Origin: JAQVYV01 sp964507305
Lineage (GTDB): Bacteria; Bacillota; Clostridia; Saccharofermentanales; UBA5734
DNA length: 5,383 nucleotides
NCBI GenBank assembly: GCA_964507305.1
Contig: CAZDPQ010000164.1
Coordinates: 1 to 5,383, forward strand
Direction: 5' to 3'
Shown piece after piece: positions 1 through 5,222 of this stretch; within the stretch, counting starts at the first letter, position 1; every line of letters begins with the position of its first letter. The notes below the pieces were generated by a model. The model was not told the DNA's origin. It saw only the letters and a list, made by a program, of their open reading frames with translations, and ran no database searches. A program made the position numbers and the translations under genes.

Positions 1-81
1 GTGGTTTGCAACGCGTATTTCCTGGATTTGTGGGGAATAAAGATTACAATTTACCGCGAACGGGGTGTCAAGGGAAAATAC

Positions 82-110
82 TTGACAGCCCGCCGGATAT
101 CGCATACAAT
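82..110 (+). promoter_or_regulatory. Housekeeping sigma-70/SigA promoter of the ylxM-ffh operon
   Basis: A perfect -35 box TTGACA lies at 82-87 and a -10 box TACAAT at 105-110, separated by 17 bp, the optimal spacing. This is the strongest promoter match I see on the + strand. Transcription should begin about 6-8 nt after the -10 box, near 116-118, which is essentially at the ylxM ATG (119). The surrounding 118 bases are much richer in A/T than the genes that follow, as expected for an intergenic control region. No operator-like palindrome was found next to it, so constitutive expression is the simplest reading. Confidence 0.85.
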
Positions 111-118
111 GGCACGGT

Positions 119-460
119 ATGGATAACCGTGATGTCGTCGGCGACAGCATCGCCAATACGCTTCTCCTTGATTTTTACGGACAGCTCCTTACCGAGCGGT
201 CGCTCGAGGTGGCGACGCTCCATTACAATGAGGACATGTCCCTTTCGGAGATCGCGGAACTGCTCGGCGTCAGCCGGCAGGCGGTGCATGATGCGCTGAG
301 GAGGGCGGCGGAGACGCTGTCCGGCTATGAGGACAAGCTCCATCTGGCCGGACTGTTCCTGAAGCAGAGGGAAGGGATCGCCGCGGCGGTCGCCGACCTG
401 GACGCGGGGAATGCCGCGTCGGCGAGGGAGAGGCTTCTGGCCCTGACGGAGATCCTGTAG
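119..460 (+). CDS. ylxM: YlxM family SRP-associated HTH protein
   Basis: This 113-residue protein matches the YlxM/UPF0122 family, small helix-turn-helix proteins encoded next to ffh in Bacillota and linked to the signal recognition particle. The diagnostic N-terminal stretch LLLDFYGQLLTERS (about 15-28) is followed by a sigma-70 region-4-like HTH at about 40-62 (SLSEIAELLGVSRQAVHDAL). The YEDKL segment (70-74) and a helical C-terminal tail follow. Length is normal for the family. ATG 119 is the only usable start: the frame has a stop at 83-85, no other ATG/GTG/TTG in between, and none downstream before the conserved core. No Shine-Dalgarno precedes it and the promoter ends 8 nt upstream, so it is probably translated from a leaderless or nearly leaderless mRNA. 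ffh follows after 88 nt. Its exact molecular role (possible regulation of SRP) is not settled for the family. Confidence 0.93.
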   Translation: MDNRDVVGDSIANTLLLDFYGQLLTERSLEVATLHYNEDMSLSEIAELLGVSRQAVHDALRRAAETLSGYEDKLHLAGLFLKQREGIAAAVADLDAGNAASARERLLALTEIL

Positions 461-521
461 GGACGGTCCGCACGGATCTGCACGGTTCCGTACGGGCACA
501 GCCGTCAGCATATGGCATCAT

Positions 522-543
522 CCGGCAGCACATGGCCGGGGAG
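522..543 (+). promoter_or_regulatory. ffh ribosome binding site partly inside a small hairpin
   Basis: The Shine-Dalgarno GGGGAG (538-543) is 5 nt before the ffh ATG at 549. CCGGC (522-526) can pair with GCCGG (535-539) around an 8-nt loop, taking in the first two bases of the Shine-Dalgarno. The hairpin is seen in the sequence. That it lowers ffh translation is inference. Confidence 0.5.
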
Positions 544-548
544 AACGA

Positions 549-1889
549 ATGGCTTTACTGGAATCATTATCATCGAGACTTGCGGGCATCGCGTCGAAGA
601 TGCGCGGCAAAAGCCGCGTGACCGAGAGCGACATCCGCGATATGATGCGGGAGATCCGCCTGGCGCTGCTTGAGGCCGATGTCAACATCGAAGTCGTGAA
701 GGGCTTCGTCGACGATGTGAGTGCGAAATGCAGCGGCGCGGAGATCACCGCGAGCCTGACGCCCGGCCAGCAGGTGGTCCGGATCGTCAATGACTCCCTG
801 ACGGAGATACTCGGCCGGACGGCGGGGAAGATCACGGTATCGCCGACCGGCTTCACCGTGATCCTGCTGTGCGGCCTGCAGGGCGCCGGCAAGACCACGG
901 CGGCCGCCAAGCTCGGCCTTGCGCTGAAGAAGAAGGGCAAGAAGCCGATGGTCGCTTCCGTGGACGTCCACCGCCCCGCGGCGGCGAAACAGCTCGAGAT
1001 CCTGGCGGCGAAGGCCGGCATCCAGAGCTTCATCCTGCCGATGGAGACCGACGCGGCGGTCATCGCGCAGAGGGCTGTGGACCGGGCCCGCTATATGCTT
1101 TGCGATACGCTGATCGTGGACACCGCGGGACGCGCGACGATCGACCGGGCGATGATGCGGGAGCTGCGCGAGGTGACCAACACCGTCCAGCCGGCGGAGA
1201 AGCTCCTGGTGGTCGACGCGATGACCGGACAGGAAGCGGTGCATGTGGCAGCCGCGTTCGACGAGGCCATCGGGATCACCGGCTTCATCATGACCAAGCT
1301 CGACGGCGATGCGCGCGGCGGTGCGGCCCTGTCGATTTTCAAGATGACGGGCAAGCCGATCAAGATGGTCGGCGTCGGCGAAAAGATCGAGGATATCGAA
1401 GAGTTCCATCCCGACCGGATGGCTTCCCGCATTCTCGGCATGGGCGACATGCTCACGCTGATCGAGAAGTCGGTCGAGCGCTACGACAGCCGCAAGGCTC
1501 AGGAAGCCGCATCGAAGGCCGGCGCCGGCCGGTTCACGCTCGACGACATGCTCGCACAGTTCGAGGAAGTCGCGAAGATGGGCCCGATCGAGAACATCCT
1601 CGGCATGATCCCCGGCGCGGGCCGCAGGCAGCTGGACAGCGCGTCCGTGGATGAGAAGGCGATCCCGCGCAGCATGGCGATCATCCGCTCGATGACGAAG
1701 CGGGAGCGCGCCAACCCATCCCTGCTGAACGCGTCGAGGCGCAGGCGCATCGCCGCGGGATCGGGCACGACGGTGCAGGATGTGAACCGTCTGATGAACC
1801 AGTTCGAGCAGACCCAGGTCATGATGAAGCAGTTCGGCCGTATGTCGAAAGGTAAAATGTCAGGATTCGGCAAAGGATTCGGGTTCTGA
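549..1889 (+). CDS. ffh: Signal recognition particle GTPase Ffh (SRP54)
   Basis: Ffh is the protein subunit of the signal recognition particle. It binds signal peptides and the SRP RNA, and docks with the receptor FtsY at the membrane in a GTP-dependent way. The 446-residue length is normal. The N domain helical bundle spans about 1-95. The G domain carries the P-loop GLQGAGKTT (109-117), the DVHRPAAAKQL element (139-149), G3 DTAGR (191-195) and G4 TKLDGDARGG (249-258). The methionine-rich M domain runs from about 300, with the SRP RNA-binding region SLLNASRRRRIAAGSGTTV (391-409) and a Met-rich stretch near 423-437. All GTPase motifs are intact. The ATG is set by a GGGGAG site 5 nt upstream. 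It sits between ylxM and rpsP and is most likely transcribed from the promoter before ylxM. Neither ftsY nor an SRP RNA gene is visible in the window. Confidence 0.98.
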   Translation: MALLESLSSRLAGIASKMRGKSRVTESDIRDMMREIRLALLEADVNIEVVKGFVDDVSAKCSGAEITASLTPGQQVVRIVNDSLTEILGRTAGKITVSPTGFTVILLCGLQGAGKTTAAAKLGLALKKKGKKPMVASVDVHRPAAAKQLEILAAKAGIQSFILPMETDAAVIAQRAVDRARYMLCDTLIVDTAGRATIDRAMMRELREVTNTVQPAEKLLVVDAMTGQEAVHVAAAFDEAIGITGFIMTKLDGDARGGAALSIFKMTGKPIKMVGVGEKIEDIEEFHPDRMASRILGMGDMLTLIEKSVERYDSRKAQEAASKAGAGRFTLDDMLAQFEEVAKMGPIENILGMIPGAGRRQLDSASVDEKAIPRSMAIIRSMTKRERANPSLLNASRRRRIAAGSGTTVQDVNRLMNQFEQTQVMMKQFGRMSKGKMSGFGKGFGF

Positions 1890-1913
1890 GTTTACAATAA
1901 CGAAAGAGATCGT

Positions 1914-1919
1914 GGAGGA
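1914..1919 (+). promoter_or_regulatory. Shine-Dalgarno of rpsP (fixes the start at 1927)
   Basis: GGAGGA at 1914-1919 is a near-perfect Shine-Dalgarno 7 nt before ATG 1927. An in-frame GTG at 1912 overlaps this site and would add five non-conserved residues (MEENE), so it is not the start. Confidence 0.9.
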
Positions 1920-1926
1920 AAACGAA

Positions 1927-2172
1927 ATGGCAGTCAAAATCAGGCTCAAGAGGATCGGCGCGAAGAAAACCCCTTATTACAGGGTCGTGGTGGCGGATTC
2001 GAGATATCCGCGCGACGGCAGGTTCATCGAGGAGATCGGGACATACAACCCGCTCGCCGAACCCGCTGTTTGCAACATCGACGGTGATGCCGCCAAAAAA
2101 TGGATCGGGAACGGCGCACAGCCGACCGATACGGTCCGCGCCCTTCTGAAGAAGCAGGGCATCATCGGCTGA
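1927..2172 (+). CDS. rpsP: 30S ribosomal protein S16
   Basis: S16 is an 81-residue primary-to-secondary binding protein of the 30S body, needed for small-subunit assembly. The N-terminus MAVKIRLKRIGAKKTPYYR and the following VVADSRYPRDGRFIEEIGTY are the classic S16 signature, and NGAQPTDTVRALL near 62-74 is the conserved C-terminal part. The protein ends shortly after this (KKQGIIG), as in short Bacillota S16 forms. The start is chosen because the family begins MAVKIRL and a strong GGAGGA lies 7 nt upstream. It follows ffh by 37 nt and precedes khpA by 21 nt. Its position in this operon next to rimM fits the role of RimM in maturing the 30S head. Nothing is missing or unusual. Confidence 0.98.
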   Translation: MAVKIRLKRIGAKKTPYYRVVVADSRYPRDGRFIEEIGTYNPLAEPAVCNIDGDAAKKWIGNGAQPTDTVRALLKKQGIIG

Positions 2173-2193
2173 TCAGCGGAGGACACAGGACAA

Positions 2194-2424
2194 ATGAAAG
2201 AGTTATTGAAGACCATTGCCAGGGAACTGGTCAATGACCCCGAGAAGGTTTCGGTCAAGCAGATCGACCAGGGCGGCACGACCGTCCTCGAGCTGTCTGT
2301 CGCGCCGGAGGACATGGGCAAAGTGATCGGCAAGAAGGGCAAAAGAGCCCAGGCCATCCGCGCCGTCATCAAGGCCAAGGCCACGCGCGACGGCAGGCGG
2401 GTCATCGTCGACATCGTCGAATGA
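2194..2424 (+). CDS. khpA: KhpA-type KH domain RNA-binding protein (YlqC family)
   Basis: This 76-residue protein is almost entirely one type II KH domain. The RNA-binding GXXG loop is G46-K-K-G49 within the segment VIGKKGKRAQAIRAVIKA (45-62), preceded by the strand TVLELSVAPEDMG (30-42) and followed by RRVIVDIVE. It belongs to the YlqC/KhpA family, which in several Bacillota forms a complex with the KH-R3H protein KhpB and affects RNA turnover, cell elongation or division. That function comes from the family, not from this sequence. The ATG follows GGAGGA (2178-2183) by 10 nt. The gene lies between rpsP and rimM, the conserved place for this family, and its stop codon is 19 nt before the preferred rimM start. 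No khpB is visible here. Confidence 0.95.
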   Translation: MKELLKTIARELVNDPEKVSVKQIDQGGTTVLELSVAPEDMGKVIGKKGKRAQAIRAVIKAKATRDGRRVIVDIVE

Positions 2425-2430
2425 CGTGCC

Positions 2431-2436
2431 GGAGAG
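2431..2436 (+). promoter_or_regulatory. Shine-Dalgarno supporting rimM start at 2444
   Basis: GGAGAG at 2431-2436 lies 7 nt before ATG 2444. The upstream GTG 2426 would be only 1 nt after the khpA stop and has no comparable site. ATG 2459, the start that would best match homologues beginning MLKIG, has only a weak GGCGG directly abutting it. Confidence 0.65.
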
Positions 2437-2443
2437 TCCGCGC

Positions 2444-2968
2444 ATGACGCACGGCGGCATGTTGAAAATCGGCCGGATCGCCGGCACGCACGGAGTCCGG
2501 GGCGAGATGACCGTTTTGCCCCTGACCGATGACCCGCGGAGATTCTCGGCGCTGGAGAGTGTGAGCATCATCGAAGAGTCCGGCGAGGAGCTCGGATCCC
2601 GCAGGGTCGAGGGCGTCAGGTATTTTAAGGACCGGGTCATCATCAGGCTCGAAGGGATCTCCGACATGGATGCTGCGATGCGGCTGAAGTCGAAGTTTCT
2701 CGCGGTCGACCGCGATCATGCGGTAAAGCTGCCGAGGGACTCCTACTTTATCTGCGACATCATCGGCTGCGCCGTCCGCGACGAAGGCGGGGAAACGCTC
2801 GGCGTGATCTCGGATGTCCTCCAGACGGGAGCCAACGACATCTACGTCATTGCCCGCAGCGGGCTCCGGGACCTTCTGGTCCCCGCTATAAAATCCGTTG
2901 TGCTCGGCGTGGACCTGGAGGAGCGCAGGGTGACGGTCCGGCTTCCGGACGGGATCCTGGATCTGTGA
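2444..2968 (+). CDS. rimM: 16S rRNA processing/30S maturation factor RimM
   Basis: RimM binds S19 and assists maturation of the 30S head. Using ATG 2444 the protein has 174 residues, within the family range. The N-terminal barrel starts with the signature GRIAGTHGVRGE (10-21). The C-terminal PRC-barrel spans about 99-172, with the typical LLVPAIKSVV (144-153) and a final VRLPDGILDL. Alternative starts are GTG 2426 (+6 residues) and ATG 2459 (-5 residues). The conserved domain begins after all three, so the choice rests on the Shine-Dalgarno at 2431-2436. It follows khpA by 19 nt and precedes trmD by 43 nt, the usual operon pairing with a tRNA methyltransferase. The product is cytoplasmic, and no key region appears lost. 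Confidence 0.95.
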   Translation: MTHGGMLKIGRIAGTHGVRGEMTVLPLTDDPRRFSALESVSIIEESGEELGSRRVEGVRYFKDRVIIRLEGISDMDAAMRLKSKFLAVDRDHAVKLPRDSYFICDIIGCAVRDEGGETLGVISDVLQTGANDIYVIARSGLRDLLVPAIKSVVLGVDLEERRVTVRLPDGILDL

Positions 2969-2976
2969 TGCCCGGA

Positions 2977-3002
2977 CCCCGGCGGCGCGCGGCGAGGGGA
3001 GG
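2977..3002 (+). promoter_or_regulatory. trmD Shine-Dalgarno with possible upstream pairing partner
   Basis: GGGGAGG at 2996-3002 is a strong Shine-Dalgarno 9 nt before ATG 3012. CCCC at 2977-2980 can pair with GGGG 2996-2999 across a 15-nt very GC-rich loop, which would hide the site. The stem is only 4 bp, so this masking is a weak inference. Confidence 0.45.
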
Positions 3003-3011
3003 CTGACGGCC

Positions 3012-3830
3012 ATGAATATCATCGTTTTGACGCTTTTCCCTGAAATCATCGAATCCGTCCTGAGTAAAAGCATGATCGGGCGGGCCGTTGACGCGGGCAT
3101 CCTGCGCATCCGCGCCATGGATATCCGCGAGTACACGGCGAACCGGTACGGCAAGGTCGACGACACGCTGTACGGCGGCGGGACCGGCATGCTGATGATG
3201 TGCCAGCCGGTGTACGACGCGTGGAAAGCCGCGTCCGGCCTGTGCGGCGCGTCGCCGAAAACGATCCACATGAGCCCGAGGGGCAGGGTCTTTTCCCAGA
3301 AAATCGCCATGGAGCTTTCGGGGGAGCAGGATCTGATCCTCCTGTGCGGGCATTACGAGGGGATCGACCAGCGCGTGCTGGACGAAATCGGCGGCGACGA
3401 GCTGTCGATCGGGGATTATGTCCTGACGGGCGGCGAACTGGCCGCCTGCGTAGTGATCGACGCCGTGGCCCGGCTGATCCCGGGCGTTCTGCCTGACGAA
3501 GAGGCCTACAGCCGCGAATCCCACATGGAGTACGCGCTGGAGCACCCGCAATATACCAAGCCTGCGGTCTGGCACGGCCGCGCGGTGCCCGATGTCCTTA
3601 TGTCCGGCCACCATGCCAGGATCGAAGAATGGAAGCGCGTCATGAGCCTGTGGGAGACGATGCGCAGGCGGCCCGACCTTTTCGACAGGCTGGATATCGG
3701 CGAGCCCGACCTGATCCGGCTGATCCGCCTCTCGGGATCAGCGGTACCGGATCGCCTTGTAGAAATTCGAGAGGGTCTCGACCAAAAATCCGAAGACCGC
3801 GAGGATGATCACTCCGGTGAACAGTCCTGA
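3012..3830 (+). CDS. trmD: tRNA (guanine-N1-)-methyltransferase TrmD
   Basis: TrmD methylates N1 of G37 next to the anticodon using S-adenosylmethionine, preventing +1 frameshifting. It is a SPOUT trefoil-knot dimer. Visible motifs are VLTLFPE (5-11), DDTLYGGGTGM (50-60), the SAM-binding knot LCGHYEGIDQR (111-121) and SIGDYVLTGGELAA (132-145). R154 in RLIPGVL, the HPQYTKP segment (178-184) and VLMSGHHARIEEWK (195-208) follow. The residue equivalent to the E. coli catalytic D169 appears to be Glu (ESH, 169-171). The protein is 272 residues, longer than typical TrmD (about 240-255). The family-like part ends near residue 240 (RRPDLFDRLDIGEPDLIRLIRL). The last 30 residues are hydrophilic and antisense to the end of the neighbouring membrane-protein gene. 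The start follows GGGGAGG by 9 nt. rplS, the usual next gene, is absent. Confidence 0.96.
   Translation: MNIIVLTLFPEIIESVLSKSMIGRAVDAGILRIRAMDIREYTANRYGKVDDTLYGGGTGMLMMCQPVYDAWKAASGLCGASPKTIHMSPRGRVFSQKIAMELSGEQDLILLCGHYEGIDQRVLDEIGGDELSIGDYVLTGGELAACVVIDAVARLIPGVLPDEEAYSRESHMEYALEHPQYTKPAVWHGRAVPDVLMSGHHARIEEWKRVMSLWETMRRRPDLFDRLDIGEPDLIRLIRLSGSAVPDRLVEIREGLDQKSEDREDDHSGEQS
3713..3753. terminator. Nested hairpin at the trmD/HAAS convergent junction (candidate bidirectional terminator)
   Basis: Inner arms CTGATCC (3720-3726) and GGATCAG (3735-3741) pair around the 8-nt loop GCCTCTCG. Outer arms GATCCGG (3713-3719) and CCGGATC (3747-3753) also pair perfectly, leaving a 5-nt bulge (3742-3746). 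That gives 14 paired bases in a symmetrical structure readable on both strands. It covers the HAAS stop codon (3738-3740) and the point where family-like TrmD sequence ends. No T-run follows on either strand, so it is not a classical intrinsic terminator. It could instead stall polymerase, be cut, or protect 3' ends. Confidence 0.45.
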
Positions 3831-4781
3831 GATGATCCGCTGCAGGTCGATGCCCGGGATCTCCGCAAAATGGGCGGATGAGGTGAATTCCCGCACGAAA
3901 TCCGGATTCCAGAATGAGGGATCCAGCAGGATGTAAACGGTCATGACGAGCGACGCGGCGCCAAGGACCACGGACGCGAAACTCAGCCGGACGGTGTATC
4001 GGCCTTCGAGAAGCTTCAGGGATTCCTTGAGCAGGCCGAGGATGATGATGCCGTTCAGCAGGGGAAGATAATCGGCGAAATGCGTCAGGTCGAAGAACGG
4101 GATGATCACGGGCGCCGCGTTGAGGGAATAGACGACGCCGAAAATCTGCGGGGATGTGTTCAGCAGCACCAGAAACAGGACGCTGAACAGGATGGCGACG
4201 ATCGGTTCGGATTTTCGGATGATCTGCTTTTTCTGCGGGACCGGCGGCAGGTCTTCCGGCTTCCAGGCCTTCGCCGCCGCTTCGATCCCGGACCGCCCTT
4301 TCCTCGCGGCAGGCGCCGCGAAATGCTCGACCAGCGCGAAAATCACCGTGACCCAGGCAAATCCCCCGATGACCGCGCTCGTCACCGAAGCGATGAAATC
4401 GACCAGGGCTTTCACAAGATCCGACGGCATGACGACGATCGACCGGAATGTCATGGCGATGACCATGCCGGCAAAGATGGACGACAGGACGATCTTGAGG
4501 ACGACGCGGTAGGTGTCGATGTATTCCGGGCCGATCAGCCAGTTCCCGCTTTCTCTGTATTTCGATGCCAGAATGGCAGGGTGCCCGAGCTCGATCAGGA
4601 CGGCCCGAACGGAATCGGGCTCCGACTCCTGTCCGGGAAACCGGTCATGCAGCATGTCGTCCGCAAGCCCGAGGATCTCCATCCGGATATCCGCCCGCTG
4701 CCGTGCCGGCAGGCGCCTGACGACCGCGTAAACATACCGCTCGATCATTTCATTTCCGACATCCGCTTTTTTCGCTTCCAT
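3738..4781 (-). CDS. HAAS-domain multi-pass membrane protein paired with PadR
   Basis: The 347-residue protein has a cytoplasmic N-terminal HAAS-like domain (about 11-77). It is recognised by IERYVYAVVRRLPARQRADI (13-32), an acidic helix, and the closing VLIELGHPAILASKYR (61-76). A linker with WLIGPEYIDTYR follows. About six hydrophobic segments come next: roughly 93-111, 132-153, 192-208, 240-254, 265-287 and 316-334. A basic/proline-rich loop (155-191) separates the second and third. Proteins of this build are typically encoded directly after a PadR regulator, as here (31-nt gap), and are thought to act as membrane sensors or anti-regulator-like partners. The precise role of this one is unknown. 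The ATG follows AAAGGTGATC (4784-4793, - strand), a long match to the anti-Shine-Dalgarno. The last 30 codons overlap trmD on the opposite strand and encode the final membrane segment. Confidence 0.88.
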   Translation of the reverse strand: MEAKKADVGNEMIERYVYAVVRRLPARQRADIRMEILGLADDMLHDRFPGQESEPDSVRAVLIELGHPAILASKYRESGNWLIGPEYIDTYRVVLKIVLSSIFAGMVIAMTFRSIVVMPSDLVKALVDFIASVTSAVIGGFAWVTVIFALVEHFAAPAARKGRSGIEAAAKAWKPEDLPPVPQKKQIIRKSEPIVAILFSVLFLVLLNTSPQIFGVVYSLNAAPVIIPFFDLTHFADYLPLLNGIIILGLLKESLKLLEGRYTVRLSFASVVLGAASLVMTVYILLDPSFWNPDFVREFTSSAHFAEIPGIDLQRIISGLFTGVIILAVFGFLVETLSNFYKAIRYR

Positions 4782-4783
4782 GC

Positions 4784-4793
4784 GATCACCTTT
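4784..4793 (-). promoter_or_regulatory. Extended Shine-Dalgarno of the HAAS gene
   Basis: Read on the - strand, AAAGGTGATC ends 2 nt before the ATG. Its AGGTGATC part is complementary to the 3' end of 16S rRNA, with the AAAGG core 7 nt from the start. The same short gap also holds repeated AAAGG-type purine motifs (4789-4812), which makes translation after padR efficient and the choice of ATG 4781 secure. Confidence 0.7.
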
Positions 4794-4812
4794 GCCTTTC
4801 CTTTGCTTTTCC

Positions 4813-5175
4813 TTATCGTGCCGGCTCTCCGGCCTCTCCCTGTCCGCCGGTCATCCCGGCGATCCCGGACGCCATCGATCTCCACTCGTCCAGGAGGCTT
4901 CCGTATATCAATTTCCCATCTTCTGTGATGCCGTAATATTTGCGAGGCTTCGGCCCCGCGGTCTCCCATTCGCTGCGGAGCAGTCCCTGCGTCTCCAGAC
5001 GCCGCAGAAGAGGGTAAAGCGTCCCGGGGTCGACCGGCATTCCTTTCTCCTCCAGCATCTGGACCAGGGAATAGCCGTACTGCGGCGCCGTCAGCTGGCT
5101 CAGTACGCACAGGACGAGCGTCCCGCGCCGCAATTCGAGGATCAGGCCTTCCAGCCGTTCATCCCGTGTATCCAT
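4813..5175 (-). CDS. PadR family transcriptional regulator
   Basis: This is a 120-residue winged-helix repressor of the short PadR (PadR-s2) type. The N-terminal helix leads into LRRGTLVLCVLSQL (15-28). Then come YGYSLVQMLEEKG (33-45), the recognition-helix region VDPGTLYPLLRRLETQGLL (48-66) and the wing GPKPRKYYGITEDGK (74-88), all diagnostic of the family. A short C-terminal helix for dimerisation (about 89-106) ends in a Gly-rich tail. ATG 5175 is chosen because AAAGGCGG (- strand, 5181-5188) lies just upstream and homologues start close to this point. It is the first gene of a two-gene unit with the HAAS membrane protein. Its promoter carries a palindrome between -35 and -10, so autorepression is likely. 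The ligand or signal cannot be told from sequence. Confidence 0.95.
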   Translation of the reverse strand: MDTRDERLEGLILELRRGTLVLCVLSQLTAPQYGYSLVQMLEEKGMPVDPGTLYPLLRRLETQGLLRSEWETAGPKPRKYYGITEDGKLIYGSLLDEWRSMASGIAGMTGGQGEAGEPAR

Positions 5176-5222
5176 GCCGCACCGCCTTTCAATAATAATG
5201 TAAGAACAATACTATCAATTGC

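Noticed and set aside
45..50. TACAAT upstream of the main promoter, possible second promoter
   Set aside because: No -35 box at suitable spacing and no extended -10 TG. The 82-110 promoter is far better.
1..126. Short open frame running from the left edge to TAA at 124-126, possible tail of an upstream gene
   Set aside because: It lies in AT-rich sequence containing a consensus promoter and its translation matches nothing I recognise.
570..1409. 279-codon open frame on the - strand opposite ffh
   Set aside because: It is antisense to highly conserved ffh codons, with low-complexity Arg/His/Asp composition typical of shadow frames.
1893..1898. TACAAT, possible -10 box between ffh and rpsP
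   Set aside because: No acceptable -35 box lies 16-19 bp upstream, so a separate rpsP promoter is not supported.
1912..1926. In-frame GTG start five codons upstream of rpsP
   Set aside because: It overlaps the GGAGGA Shine-Dalgarno, and S16 proteins begin MAVKIRL at ATG 1927.
2426..2443. GTG 2426 as rimM start
   Set aside because: It has no Shine-Dalgarno, whereas ATG 2444 has GGAGAG at good spacing. It cannot be fully excluded if translation is coupled to khpA.
4080..4928. 282-codon open frame on the + strand opposite the HAAS gene
   Set aside because: Its product is rich in Arg/Asp with no recognisable domain and no good start site. It is a GC-rich antisense shadow of HAAS/padR.
4745..5110. 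Second - strand frame overlapping padR
   Set aside because: Same strand but a different frame from a clear PadR winged-helix protein, with an Arg/Gly/Pro-rich product and no domain.
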